A stretch of DNA of 64,000 bases from Mytilinidion resinicola (Eukaryota; Ascomycota; Dothideomycetes; Mytilinidiales; Mytilinidiaceae), in contig NW_022985452.1 in NCBI RefSeq assembly GCF_010093595.1, positions 1,034,190 to 1,098,189 of the forward strand, read 5' to 3'. Positions 1-10,962 of the stretch are shown here, in pieces; positions within the stretch are counted from its first letter, which is position 1; each line of letters begins with the position of its first letter. The notes beneath the pieces were generated by a model. The model made no database searches. It worked only from the letters and a program-made list of their open reading frames with translations, and was not told the DNA's origin. Both the position numbers and the translations under genes were made by a program.

Positions 1-58
1 GGTGTATACGGAGTAGAAAAGGGGTGTACACCGAGTAAATATAGGGTGTACATTTAGC
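1..58. repeat. Short degenerate tandem repeat at window edge
   Basis: Three imperfect copies of a unit of about 22-24 bp built on GGGTGTACACCGAGTAAATA follow each other, starting near 1, 22 and 45. The array is cut by the left edge, so its full size is unknown. The gap from here to about 408 shows no convincing gene. Confidence 0.5.
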
Positions 59-408
59 AGCGCCCTCCTCTCTAGCAGGCTTACTCAGCACCTTGTGTAT
101 AACTATATCTTTCCTCCTTCCGCTCAATAGCTAGCTTCTTCACCTTCATCAATACAACAGTTTTTGACTACACACCTTGTCTTGATCCGCTTCCACTCTG
201 ACTGTCGCTCATCGTCATCTAGAGGTTGAACCTTGGCTTTCACCTGAGAGGTCTTTCGTGGATGATCAACTTGTCTTGCTTCTTTGAAGAGTCAGAGAAT
301 TCAAAATTCTCGACCGACGATGATCAAGACCTCATAGTGACTCATTCCGTCTCTTCAACCCTGGTTATATTTTTGAGGTGACCTTTCACTACCATTCATC
401 ATCACTTC

Positions 409-1833
409 TTGGCAGCCCCCACAACTATTCAAATAGGTCCACTCAGCCCACGAAAAACCAAGATCTTTCCTACTCCACCACCTCAACTTCAAAATCACCC
501 TGTGGAAACGCCATCCATCTCACATCTCGACCCCTTCTTCATCGCCTCAATGTCTTTACTTCAATCACCCAAACCTATAGTGAGGAGCCACGGGGCAGCC
601 ACAATGCTACAGCCATTTCGGCTACTGGACTTTCCCCGCGAACTCCGCAATCGGGTCTACTTGACAGCCAGCTCTGCTGCCTACTTCAGGACGGCTACCG
701 CCTACTAGGCTGCCTACTGTGCTGCCTACGCCACAGTAGCTGCCTACGTCTCCTGGGCCTATATTTTCCTATCCTCCTACATAGCAATACACAAGATTTC
801 TCATCACTTTTCACCAGCTGCCACTACTACTACGTAGCTGAGGAAGGCATCTTCATCAAGGATCTGTGGATATCCCAATCATTCGACTGGGGTTTCTCGA
901 CGCACCCCGAATACCGTGTACACGACCTCGGCAGGCACCAGTCTCTATTGAGCATCCTCCTTGCTAATAGGCAAATATACCAAGAAGCATCCGAGACCTT
1001 GTTTTCACAAGTAACTTTCACCTTCGTCGCATATGATTCTGGTCCTAGATTGCCGATGCGATACCTCAGGAGTCCCCATGCACTCTCCAAGAAACGGATG
1101 ACACTTATTCGATCTCTGGAACTGGTCTTATTTGACGGCCTCTTGGAAAGTGCTCTCTGCGGGATGCCTCTGCTTGAATGGAAGAACTTCTTCCTAAGCC
1201 TTCGATCGTTACCAAAACCTTCGAAATCTAGGTCTAGACTTTCGCGAATCCACAGGGTCATACCCCGGTTGGCGCATTGACAGTCGGAGAAGAGATCTAA
1301 TTACGCTTACAAAGAGCCTATTAGCCATCAGCTCATTTGATGAACCTGTTTGCCAGCTAGACAAGCTCAAGTTACGCTTTGAGATCTTGGACCCGCATAA
1401 AATCTTGGTCCGTCGCTACTTCTGGTACGACCGGTCCATCCTTGAGAACTGGAGAGGTCTCGATGACGAGAGGGCCCGCATCACGGCTTGGATGCAAGGT
1501 TTCATACGCGCATTACTCAAAGATGGTTCCAAAATCCAGTCACCGGAGATCAGTTACGCAAAATATATTTACGATTTGTCGTCTAAATTCAATTACCGAA
1601 AAGGAGTCGGGATTGTCGCAGCTTGCCACATCAAAGTTGGCGGCAGGTTCGTTCTGACCTGTTCTGATATGTTCAATCTAAACACCGAACTTTGGCTTTC
1701 TAGGGATTCTATAGATCGTGTCTGGAATCGCTGTGCGACAACCGCATCTTATTACGAACAGCTTTTATTCCTAGATAATGTTGCTGGCAAAACGGAGGAC
1801 TTTGCGTACGAAAAGGAAGCGCAATTTCCTTAA
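409..1833 (+). pseudogene. 2EXR/F-box-like fungal protein, frame-broken relic
   Basis: Three blocks read like one fungal protein of the 2EXR type. Block 1 (from 409, frame 1) holds FRLLDFPRELRNRVY, the usual opening motif of these proteins. Block 2 (about 820-1215, frame 3) holds the second usual motif, LLANRQIYQEASETLF. Block 3 (about 1201-1833, frame 1) continues with long open sequence. Blocks 2 and 3 meet near 1195-1215 without room for an intron, so a 1-base frameshift is the simplest reading. Blocks 1 and 2 are separated by about 150 bp with several GCTGCCTAC-like repeats and a TAG stop at 706. No single intact protein can be read. A sequencing error could explain one break but hardly both. 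Molecular function of the family is poorly known. Confidence 0.6.
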
Positions 1834-2479
1834 GAGGTCAAGGCTGCTCACGAGCCTATTACCGAATAAAAGGCTGGTCAAGACAGAGATGTATCCTAAG
1901 CCCTTTGCATCTTATCGGAAATTTCATGATGCACCAAAGCACCTCAAATGTCGGTGAGCGAGAGTGTCTAAACTTCTGGCAAGGCACTGCATCTAGCACC
2001 AGGAACGATGTCGATCAAATGCGATCACCGATACGAGTTTCAGGAAATAAAACCCACGTGTCCACGTGGGACATACTGCAAACCAGTGCCAGCGTATCCG
2101 GCACGGCAAGGTTACTCCTCGTTCTCAGCACGAAATCTTGATACCGGGTGGTTACCTTAGGCCGCTGGTCATGCAATAGCCTGGTACGCACAAGTCTGGA
2201 TAACGCACTCGCAACTTCTTACCTTCACCCCATCCAATACTGAGGCAAGATACGGGGTGACGTTCATTGGATTGGCGAAGGGCAAGGTTCCCAAGGCTGA
2301 GCTTCAGCCTTGCCACTTTATCACCAATCTATTGAAGACTGTTCTTTTCTCTCTCTTATGACTGTTCTGCTCCTCTTTATCTTCTTCCGCGATGAAGTTG
2401 ACTTCACTGCCTCGTTATAGACGATTGGCTCTCTCAGTCAGCCTCACGTAGCGTTCAAGTACCACTCCCGTCCAGCCTC
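1834..2479. other. Intergenic, no gene seen
   Basis: No ORF here has family motifs or coherent codon use. Confidence 0.5.
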
Positions 2480-2902
2480 ATGCACCGCCGAACGCCCCTC
2501 CTCCGATTCCAGCTACTGCATCTTTGTCCAACACTTCTAACCGCCCGCCAAATCTTCCCTTTTCCGCACGTTGCTGTCGCTCCTCCAAGACTGAAGATCC
2601 TAGGAGCCTGCCTAGGCACAATCGTCTTGCTGACTGTCTGCATCCTCCTCAGCGTCTACGATGGTCGTTCCCAACCTTCAATCCGGTGGGGCATCACTCT
2701 TAATGCTGTTCTTGCGTTGCTTACAACTATTATGAAGGCTGCGCTACTCATAATCGTCGCCGAAGGCCTCAACCAGGAGAAGTGGGCGCGTTTTGCAAAT
2801 CGACCGCTATGGAAATATCCTCTGAGCGACTCTCAAACCTTGACTATGCGAGCCTGGGTGGATTTGGGAGCTTGTCTATGTGAGGTTGGCGAGGGGGAAT
2901 GA
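2480..2902 (+). pseudogene. DUF3176 membrane protein, N-terminal fragment
   Basis: The 140-residue frame contains the hallmark of fungal DUF3176 proteins: a hydrophobic helix (about residues 42-58), then VYDGRSQPSIRWGITLNAV, a second helix ending in KAALLIIVAEGLNQEKW, and PLSDSQTL. Intact members are multi-TM proteins of several hundred residues with a large C-terminal part. Here the frame stops soon after the motif and no continuation appears downstream in any frame, so this looks like a truncated relic. Function of the family is unknown. Confidence 0.6.
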
Positions 2903-3399
2903 GGGGTTGAGATTGACGGCGAAGGGGTAGAGTTATCATGGAAGAACTGAAAAGTCTCTAATCACTAAGTAGATTAGTATCTACTCTGCCTGTGCATTTT
3001 GCCCCAGATTGAAGCCCGAGAGGCTGGGAAAGGGTCTAACATGTTAAGTAGTGCTTTGAAAAGTTTGGCCGAAGCATGCCTGGACCCTTCTGAAGAGCTT
3101 GTCTTAGGTCTATTCTTTGAACTACCTTAGACGGTACAGTGACAGGCCACATATCGGTGCACACTCCTTTTTCACTGCTTGAGTCACTCCCGTGGGTGTT
3201 TCAAACTCTAGGCGCCGTGCCAATTTGCCAAGTTTCATGCAGTGAACCCTGAATTGCCCAGTGGTACTCCCTACTCAAATACAGGTATATTCTTGCCATG
3301 GGCCCAGACTTATGTCCTAGTACTGTACCATCTAAGATCGGCTCGTACTGGGTGGTTTGGTATAACCAAGACAACAGAACCATGGTTAAGACCGACGTC

Positions 3400-3689
3400 C
3401 TGTTGAGTCACAAGCTTTCGATTGCAATGGCCTCGATCCAGATGAAGCCCAGAGGAGAATTGATATCGTCGCCGAATCAATTTTGAAGGATCTCGAGAGC
3501 CTGGAAAATGCTATGAAAGCCAATCCAGAAATCCGATCGGAGAGGCAGAATTTGATAGAACTCTTCTGGGTTCCTCCTGATACCATATCGCTTAGAAAGC
3601 GGTCTCACGACATCGCACTGGAGGAGAATTCAGAGATGAGCCATTCTGGTGGAGGATCTGGTGGAAGTGAACAGAAAAGGCCTTGTTAG
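3400..3689 (+). pseudogene. Unrecognised coding remnant without start codon
   Basis: An open frame of about 95 codons with protein-like composition runs from about 3400, through ESILKDLESLENAMKANPEI and LIELFWVPPDTISLRKR, to a stop at 3687-3689. There is no ATG near its beginning and a stop lies just upstream. It could be the last exon of a lost gene. No family was recognised. Confidence 0.3.
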
Positions 3690-4108
3690 TAGGAGGCTTC
3701 AGGGTAGACTGGGAGAATGCGCAAGAAGTCGGTACAGCGTCAAGACAGAAGTTTGTGCAATCCTGCTCACCTGTTCGAAGTCTTGCGCTGCATTATCCGG
3801 ATATTCAGACGCAATGTGAAACTCAAGACAACACATAGAGAGCTGAAGACGGTGTAAACTTGGGCCAATTTTTTCGCCGCCAGATGCAATTATGAGCTAG
3901 GATCCTTCGAGCAACCTCCAAGCTGAACTTCGCACCGCTCTCGACTCAGATGCCTTAACGTTGGCCCGCGCTCTCATATTATTGCCCTCAGTCCAAAAAT
4001 ATCTTCCCAAGTTCAAGAATCCGTAGTCACTCAACAGGTCCCTAAAGCTCCATTAGCAGCGAAATACTAGAACCGAAAAGTGAAGACGCACTAGAGCTGC
4101 CTAGGTAC

Positions 4109-4510
4109 TCAAACAATACACTTGAATCCATTCCTCACAAACGCGCAGCCAGCCCCGAGATTGCAAGTGCTGCGCACTGGCGTCTTCCCGAACCCTATGC
4201 CCGCATACTCCATCTGCATCCTTATCTTATTCGGATCGCTAGACGGAAGATGACTCTTAACAATGACCTTATACGGTATGCCCGCAGCACCGAGGCCCTC
4301 ATTATACGTAGGTGCATCCGTGTGGCCGATCAGTCTGCAGCTGCTGTCATAGATGCCGAAGATGCAGTCGAGGAAGATGCTGTCCGAGGCTTTCTTGTGA
4401 CAGCGGAAGACAGCCTGGCAGTATCCTGAGCCTTGAGAGATGCAGAGAGGTTCACTTGCTAAAGTAGACGCAAGAAACGTGGCGAGGATAGAGACTGTGA
4501 TGAGTTTCAT
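4109..4510 (-). CDS. Small secreted cysteine-rich protein
   Basis: A 133-residue single-exon protein. The chosen start (4510) gives MKLITVSILATFLASTLAS, a clear signal peptide with likely cleavage after about residue 19; an upstream in-frame ATG at 4657 would bury the signal inside a longer N-terminus and is less likely. The mature part has eight cysteines and no transmembrane helix, so four disulfides are possible. This fits the general profile of fungal secreted effectors or antimicrobial-type proteins, but no family was recognised and no role can be assigned. It stands alone in a gene-poor stretch between relics and the FAD oxidoreductase gene, a setting common for lineage-specific secreted proteins. 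Confidence 0.65.
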   Translation of the reverse strand: MKLITVSILATFLASTLASEPLCISQGSGYCQAVFRCHKKASDSIFLDCIFGIYDSSCRLIGHTDAPTYNEGLGAAGIPYKVIVKSHLPSSDPNKIRMQMEYAGIGFGKTPVRSTCNLGAGCAFVRNGFKCIV

Positions 4511-5228
4511 AATGGGGGGGAGTGGGATGAAGATGAGTGCTTTTGTGATGAAGATGATGCGGTGAAGATGGATTGATGAAGGTAATATAGAGAGACTTAT
4601 GTCCGCAGAATACCTATTACTCTTATATATACTATCGTTCAAAGAATCTATTGTCATGAGAGGTATTGGCCATCCCGTTCAAGGGGGCTCGGGCCTGACG
4701 TTGCTTCCTCAATCGAATGTGACCTAGATACTGGAGCACATTGTCGAAAGCTGCCATGGTCAGCCTGTTTCAAGCCTCACATCTTCGCACAATGACCCTT
4801 CCATCGTCGCCATGGCCTCCGCGCGCTCACCGCGCGCCTCTTCAGACCGCAGCTAGTGGACGCCAGTAGGGATGACCCCGGCGAAGTCACATCGGAGTTA
4901 GTTAGGAGATGAGGTCCCGAGTGAATTAGACCTTCGTGCGTATGGAGGGTAGCAGAAACAGTGTGCACAAAGGCTGCATACGTCCGGACGGTGGAAGTGA
5001 AGATGTAGATTTACGGACCTAATGTTGTCCGAGATAACCCCCCTTCGGGTTTAGCGTGCTTTTCTACCCTTATACAGATTAATCAGTCAGGCAGTCTTAA
5101 ACCTCTCTCTAAAAAAGCGCACATACACTCCTACTCACTCCGCAATTTTTCCACCAAATTCCCCCTTCCCAGTACGGACTGCAACGGCCGCCTTGCGTAG
5201 GGGAATGGTGCGTGCCTTCCTCCCCTTA
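4511..5228. other. Intergenic, no gene seen
   Basis: This 0.7-kb stretch holds the upstream region of the secreted-protein gene and the 3' flank of the FAD oxidoreductase gene. No further coding signal is visible. Confidence 0.5.
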
Positions 5229-7204
5229 TTAAACTCGACATAGAGAATGTCCAACCTCAACCCACCCCTCGCTCCCCACACAAACATGACACCAGAATAC
5301 ATCATGGGGATCGACAACCTTCTTGATCTGCAGCAGTCTTTCGTAATTAGATCCCCAGAATGCTTGCTGAAAGTTGGGTTCGTTCCAATAAGCCTATTTC
5401 GTCAGTGATTGCTCCACAAACAGGCTGAAACGGTATACCTCATTGAGATAAGCTCCCGAGGCAGGAACCAATTGCCGGAAAGCTTCGGTCTGGACCTTGT
5501 CAATGTCATACTCGACAATTGCTTGCTGAGCTTCATTGAGAGGTGCCCAGGTTTGAGAAGTCACTGTAAGGTGTTAGGATTTTTGATTTATGATTCAACA
5601 ACAAACCAGCTTGACTTACCAGCATGAATCAACGCTTTTCTCCAAGCAGGGTTGACAGCGTCGCTACCACCTCTTGGTTTCGCATCCCAGACACCTTTGC
5701 CGGACACCATATATAACCTCCCCCCGGAATCTCCGAGAAATTTCATCAAAGCATCGCTGAAAGCATCATCTGTCAATATCTCTGGGGGTAGAAGCCGTGA
5801 TCCAACCACCTTATCAACTCCTGCTCCGATATCATCGGCGTACACGAGGAACATACTGTAGAGGTTTGGAAAGACAGTCGATGTTGTTTGAGTGACTGTT
5901 TGGTTTGGATACGTCTCATTGATATGAGCCCAGAAGGGTGCCCACATGTCCTCCAGCGCGGTGGGCGAAGCAGGTTCGAGCAAAGCGAAGATTCCTTTGA
6001 ATGACGCCACATGATCTCCAGGCTCGGCGGCGCTAATGTTGGGGTAGAGATATGTATACGACGAAACGTTCGCGGCAGAGAGGGTAGGAAACTGAGCTAG
6101 AAAGTACGCCACAATGTCCCAGTAGACCGTTGAGTTGGGCTCTGCTTGGAGGTTGAAGTTGTATATTGCAACTGGGGTCGATAAGATTGTTCGAACAGTG
6201 ACTTTCGTCAGGACTCCAAATGTGCCTCCCCCGCCCTGAGATGTCAGCATCACTGCAAAAGTCGATAGATAACTCGGTACTCACTCCTCGAACAGCCCAA
6301 AACAAGTCCGTGTTCTGACACTCGTTCGCTGTGACTATTTCGCCTGCGGGTGTCACCATCTCAACCTCGTAAACTTGATCTGCACCTAGTCCGTAGATGT
6401 TTGAGATGGGGCTATGACCACCGCCAGTAAGATACCCACCCATAGTGACTTCCGGTCCCAGCCCATCGACGACAGTTTGGTTTCGCAGATTCAGGTTGTA
6501 GTATATATCGCTGACATATGACGCCGCACCGGCAGTCACCGCCGTAGTGTTGATGGTGGTATTGCAACCCTCTGGCTGGAACCCGTCATGATATTCGTAT
6601 CCTCCGACCATGTATCTCGTCCAGATTGAGAGAGAATACGGAGCTGAAGTTCTATTTCTCAAATTAGACATTCATCGCCTCCCAATTACTCAATCTCGAA
6701 GGACCCAAATCGACCAACTTACCGCTTTAGGTAGTCATGCCCTGAGGCCTTAACATTCAACCTCACATTATTCTCCCGCGCAAAGTCCACTGTGAGTTTA
6801 ACATCATTCGCCGACGACGCATTGACTACATAGACCGGATATCCTAGCCCACTACACGGCGCAGATGGGTCTGGAAGACAGGAATCGTTGTTCATATTGT
6901 TCCACGCTGTGCTGACTGGGTTGTCCTGATGGAAGGTGAAGGTAGTCCATGAAGCCGCGATCACGGCGCAGGTGTAGTTGGAGCCCGGGTAGGAGGTGTG
7001 ACAGGCGGATGCAGGTGGAAGAACGTTCAACAAGCGCCCGGAGAGGGTTTGGTTGAGAGAGGTCCACTGGGAGATACTGGGCCAGGATGCATCGTTAGGC
7101 GTTGCTTTGCATATTGTGTGATGGCCTTGAACAGAGCAGAGGATTGATGAGATGTGGAAGAGTGTCCAGAGGAGGGGTAGTAGACATAATCCTGCGAAAT
7201 GCAT
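5229..7204 (-). CDS. Secreted FAD-linked oxidoreductase, BBE family
   Basis: Five exons (7204-6723, 6657-6285, 6235-5620, 5563-5439, 5393-5229) joined by GT-AG introns of 45-65 nt give 586 residues. The protein starts with a signal peptide (about residues 1-26). The FAD_binding_4 domain follows, with PVYVVNASSANDVKLTVDFA and KASGHDY, whose histidine is the expected covalent FAD site, then GGYLTGGGHSPIS and RGGGGGTFGVLTKVT across the exon 2/3 junction. The C-terminal BBE domain shows AYWNEPNFQQAFWGSNYERL. Family members oxidise alcohols, sugars or alkaloid-like substrates with O2. The second (cysteine) flavin link of bicovalent members is not seen near GGGHS. Many N-glycosylation sequons support secretion. 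The substrate is unknown; no biosynthetic cluster surrounds it. Confidence 0.88.
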
Positions 7205-8254
7205 CTTTATAGTTCTGGGAACCTTGAACCGTGGTTGAAAGTTTGAAGAGAACGATGTTGGAGTGAAGTGGGAGAATAAAGTACCAAGAGTGTACCTCGC
7301 AGCCTTGATATATATACGCACCTCAGATTGATGGCCAAAGCGGCAGACTACGTCTGCCGCAGTCCATCTGTTTTGGCCCCATCTTGCCCATCGTGTAAAG
7401 CACGGTGTTCGTTTATTATCAATAATGGTTGCGACGGCCGGAGTTTGTCTGTTCGTTACTGCGAGAGAGGGAACACTAATATCTGACTGGTTCTGGAATT
7501 GCGAACGCCGCAGTTCTTTTTTTTTTCCCCGTACCACAGAACAAGAAAGTAAAGAGAGCGAAGGAGCGAGCTGCTGAGGGTGCTAAGGATACACGGCAGG
7601 CCGAGCAGTAGCTGTTAGGTGAGAGCTGAGCTAAGAAGCTATTTGCTGTAGCAGCTACAGCCTACCGGTTCAAAAACACCAGGTATTGTTGTGATAAATG
7701 ATAAGAAGAAGAATAAGGCTCCGGCGTCTTTAGGTCGGCCCCAGCTCTAGAAGCAAGTTCCAAAACGGTTTGATAATGACGAGGTCATGACAGAATGAGA
7801 GAGCACCGTAAATTACCTTATCTCCTAGCTAGAGGCAGACGGGGTCTTTGGCGCGCTTACGCGAGACCGGGGCTTTAACTACTCTTAGTATTGCGGGGAA
7901 AGGCCCCCTCAAAACGGCGTTATAGAAACGTCCATTTTCGGAGGGGTATTTACTAGAAGCCTGCGTTTATCTGTAAGGGAGTCAAGGTAAAGCCAGAGAC
8001 GCTAACAGGGGTGAATCAAGTGCCCCCGATTCTATCCCTGTCCCACTCTGTACTCTTCTCTTTCCCATCAACACACGCAAAAGGGCTCTCCATGCATCAA
8101 GCAGCAGGGACGCAACGACACCAAAATCCACTTTATTCGCTGAGCTTGGAAAGCTAGAATACTGCCCAAGATATCACTACGCCATTTCCCCCAAAATCCA
8201 TCGTTTATCCAGCTTGACTTTGACTTCCTACAGCTCCACCACCTCCCCACCTCC
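7205..8254. other. Intergenic, no gene seen
   Basis: This 1-kb stretch is the upstream region of the FAD oxidoreductase gene and the 3' flank of the SAT4-type gene. It has a poly-T run at about 7517-7526 and scattered stops, with no supported gene. Confidence 0.5.
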
Positions 8255-9754
8255 CTACCCATCAACAAGCCTAATCCCCTTCTTCTCCACACTCTGCTCA
8301 ATCCTCGTCGTCCTCACAATCTCGCTCCTCGTACTATGAAACCTCCCAATCCCCATCTTCCCCTTCCCCACAACCTCCTCGCTCGCATTCCTGTCCTTTT
8401 GAATACTCGCTGAATACTGTCTCAGCTCCAAATTCTCGTCCGAGTAGCTGGAGTCGAGCTTCGACATGCCGATGGGGCCAGGACTCATGTACTTGGCGAG
8501 TGAGTTCAGCGCCTTGCTGTTTGAGTATCGTCGAGGGGTGCTCGCGGGGTCGGAGCTGGGTTTGCTGGATTTGGTGGATGGGCGGCCGACGCCCCGGCAG
8601 TATCGGAGTAGGGCGGGGATGGAGGGGCAGCAGCCGACTATTACGACGACGGCCATTTCAGAGATGCTGGAAGGGGGTTAGATTTGGGGATCTTGCGGAG
8701 CTCAGAGAGGGGAGGTAAGTCTGTGTGCTCCTGCCCAGGTGCTTGGGTTGCTCGACATGCGTTCAGAAACCGGTTGGTGGGGGCACTCTTCTGATAAGTG
8801 GACCATACGCTCTTGTAGTTCTGTCGGATTCTGAAAAACACCTCGAAGCGTCCCAAACGATGGCAAGAAAGTCTAAGAGGTGATGCTCGAGGAGCATTGG
8901 GATAACTTACACCAACATTGCCGCCTTCGAGCACATCCAAGTAAAGTCCGGCCGCTTCAGCAGGATAACGCGGAAGTAAATCCCCACAACTCCAATGATA
9001 CATGCGCTTCTCAAGTCAGCAACGTTCCCGAACCATCGGAATCCACTTACATCGACCCAACACCAAAGACCGCAAACACCAACAATTTCCTCGTCACCGG
9101 CATATTCAAATGCCAAATCGCCCACGCCGGCAGCAACAGCGCCTCAACATCCGACACCACATTCAACACCCCACTCACCAAGTTCGACGCAATCGCACTA
9201 ATACACTTCCCCTTTACATTCGGATCCCAAATCGCCGCGCGCGGCCAGCACTGGAACACATACGAGAAGAATAATCCTGTGTAGAAAACCGAGTTCGCGA
9301 TGATCGAGCCCATGACGACCCAGTACACCATGTTCTTCTCCCACGTCGTAAACATGCGCTTAATTTGGAAGAGTACTGATAGCTTCGCGGCCAGCGTGAT
9401 GGGGCTGTAGAGGCAGTACATGATGTGCAGATGGTACATGATCTGCACGAGCATGGGGGGCGTGACGTCCCACATGTGGCGGCCGTAGCCGTAGTCCTCG
9501 TTCCAGAGGAAGAGGCCGGTGTAGGTGACGACGCCAGCCCAGGCGGCGTAGCAGAGGTAGTCTTCGAGATAGTGCTTCCGCAGGACGAAGGTTTTGGCGG
9601 CGAAGCGTGCAGCGACGAAGAGAGTAGTTGTCGTTAGGATGACGGTTGATGCGATGATGGCGGCGGGGAGAAGAGTCGGGGGATCGATGAAGTTGGAGAC
9701 TTGGCCGTCTGGGGCTGGCATGACGGAGGTGGGAGTCGAGGATGTTGGCGCCAT
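8255..9754 (-). CDS. SAT4/rhodopsin-domain integral membrane protein (PTH11-like)
   Basis: Three exons (9754-9051, 9006-8911, 8666-8255) give 403 residues. The N-terminal part has the fungal rhodopsin-domain pattern: a first helix (about 29-50), RKHYLEDYLCYAAW, helices around IMYHLHIMYCLYSPITLAAKL and the FQIKRMF loop, then RPDFTWMCSK and, after the second intron, SEMAVVVIVGCCPSIPALLR. The spacing from DFTW to SE matches the family exactly when the 244-nt intron (8667-8910) is removed, which is why one long intron was chosen over two. The tail of about 115 residues is polar and probably cytosolic. Members are seven-TM plasma-membrane proteins resembling PTH11-type receptors; ligand and signalling partner are unknown. 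Intron 1 is 44 nt. Confidence 0.82.
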
Positions 9755-10962
9755 GATGACCGTCCACGTGAGGTCTTGCGGGCTGGAGGTTAGTTCATAG
9801 GGATTGGACGAGATAAGTTATCGAGGTATGGTGACTTGATAGTCTCCGACTGAAGGGGAGTCGGGGACCGCCTCGCTCTAAGAGGGAGTCCAGGAGACTG
9901 GCGGACTATAGTACAGACAGCCCCCAACCTCAGCCGCATGTAGCACAGCGATAGTCGTAGAATAAGGACTGCGGCTTGCGCCATCGGCGTCCGCGATCGA
10001 TGCGGGAGGATCGCGGGCGACTGGCTGAAACTAGTCTTTGCATATTTGTAGAAGTGTGCGATGCTGCGGTGCATTCCGGCGGAGTTCTCGACGTTATTAT
10101 TGGACTGGTGTCAGAGTCCCAAAGCAGGCACAACGGAGAGCACAAAGAGAGAGAGGGGTTTGGGGGTTGCTCATTGGGATGTCATTCATGTAGTGCGACT
10201 TGTAGTAAGTCGTACTCAGCCGTTGACCCAGCGCCGGGACGACCTATAGGTGCGTCGGTGCGTAAGGCTGTGCCCAGCATAGCGTTCAATTGGACGGGCG
10301 ATAGTGGTTCGGATTAGCTCCGAGCTGCGTCCATGTCGTCTGGTGTGACACTTGCCTGCTGCAGTTGATTGTGGGGTGACACATACCGGGGGCTTGAAAT
10401 GAAAATGTCAGCCCGTCAAAGCACGCTGCATTTTGACCACGTAAGAGGCCATACAGAGGTGCGTACAGCACCATTTGTCAGACTATATCATGTGTCTGGT
10501 ATAGTGATCTAGTGCTGTGAGACGTTGCTTGGAGTGAGCACCTCTAGGTGGACCGGATTCTTTGACGTCTTGTGCATTTTACTAAATTAGCAGAACATTT
10601 CATTGGTTAAAACTCCTCATTTTCGGCAACTAGTCAACCCTTTGTTCCTATCGTGAACTCCATAGCATTCGCTGTGGCCATTCTACCGTTATTTTGGAGG
10701 TTTTATGCTCTTGTAGCCCATCGATTCGCCTGACATGGGCATGTTGCCATCTCTGCCCGTCGGCAGCCGACTCCTTATCGAGGATCCAAAGTCTCTTTCA
10801 ACGGCATGTTGGGCAGGGCCGGTGTCAGATCTGGAGCTGCATGTTCGTGATATCACTAACGCCGTGAATTATACGTGTTCTTGAATGGAGTGAGTATTTC
10901 ATTTTACATTAATTTCGTATTTACGATCATCATTCCGTCCGGTATGCAAGCTGTGCCGTTGA
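9755..10962. other. Intergenic, no gene seen
   Basis: This 1.2-kb stretch carries the upstream region of the SAT4-type gene and the 3' flank of the carboxypeptidase gene. Several short ORFs on both strands lack motifs. Confidence 0.5.

Noticed and set aside
8668..8910. Possible extra exon in the SAT4-type gene (two introns instead of one)
   Set aside because: Continuing this segment into the last exon leads to a stop, and the family spacing from DFTW to the last helix fits exactly only when the whole 244 nt is removed.
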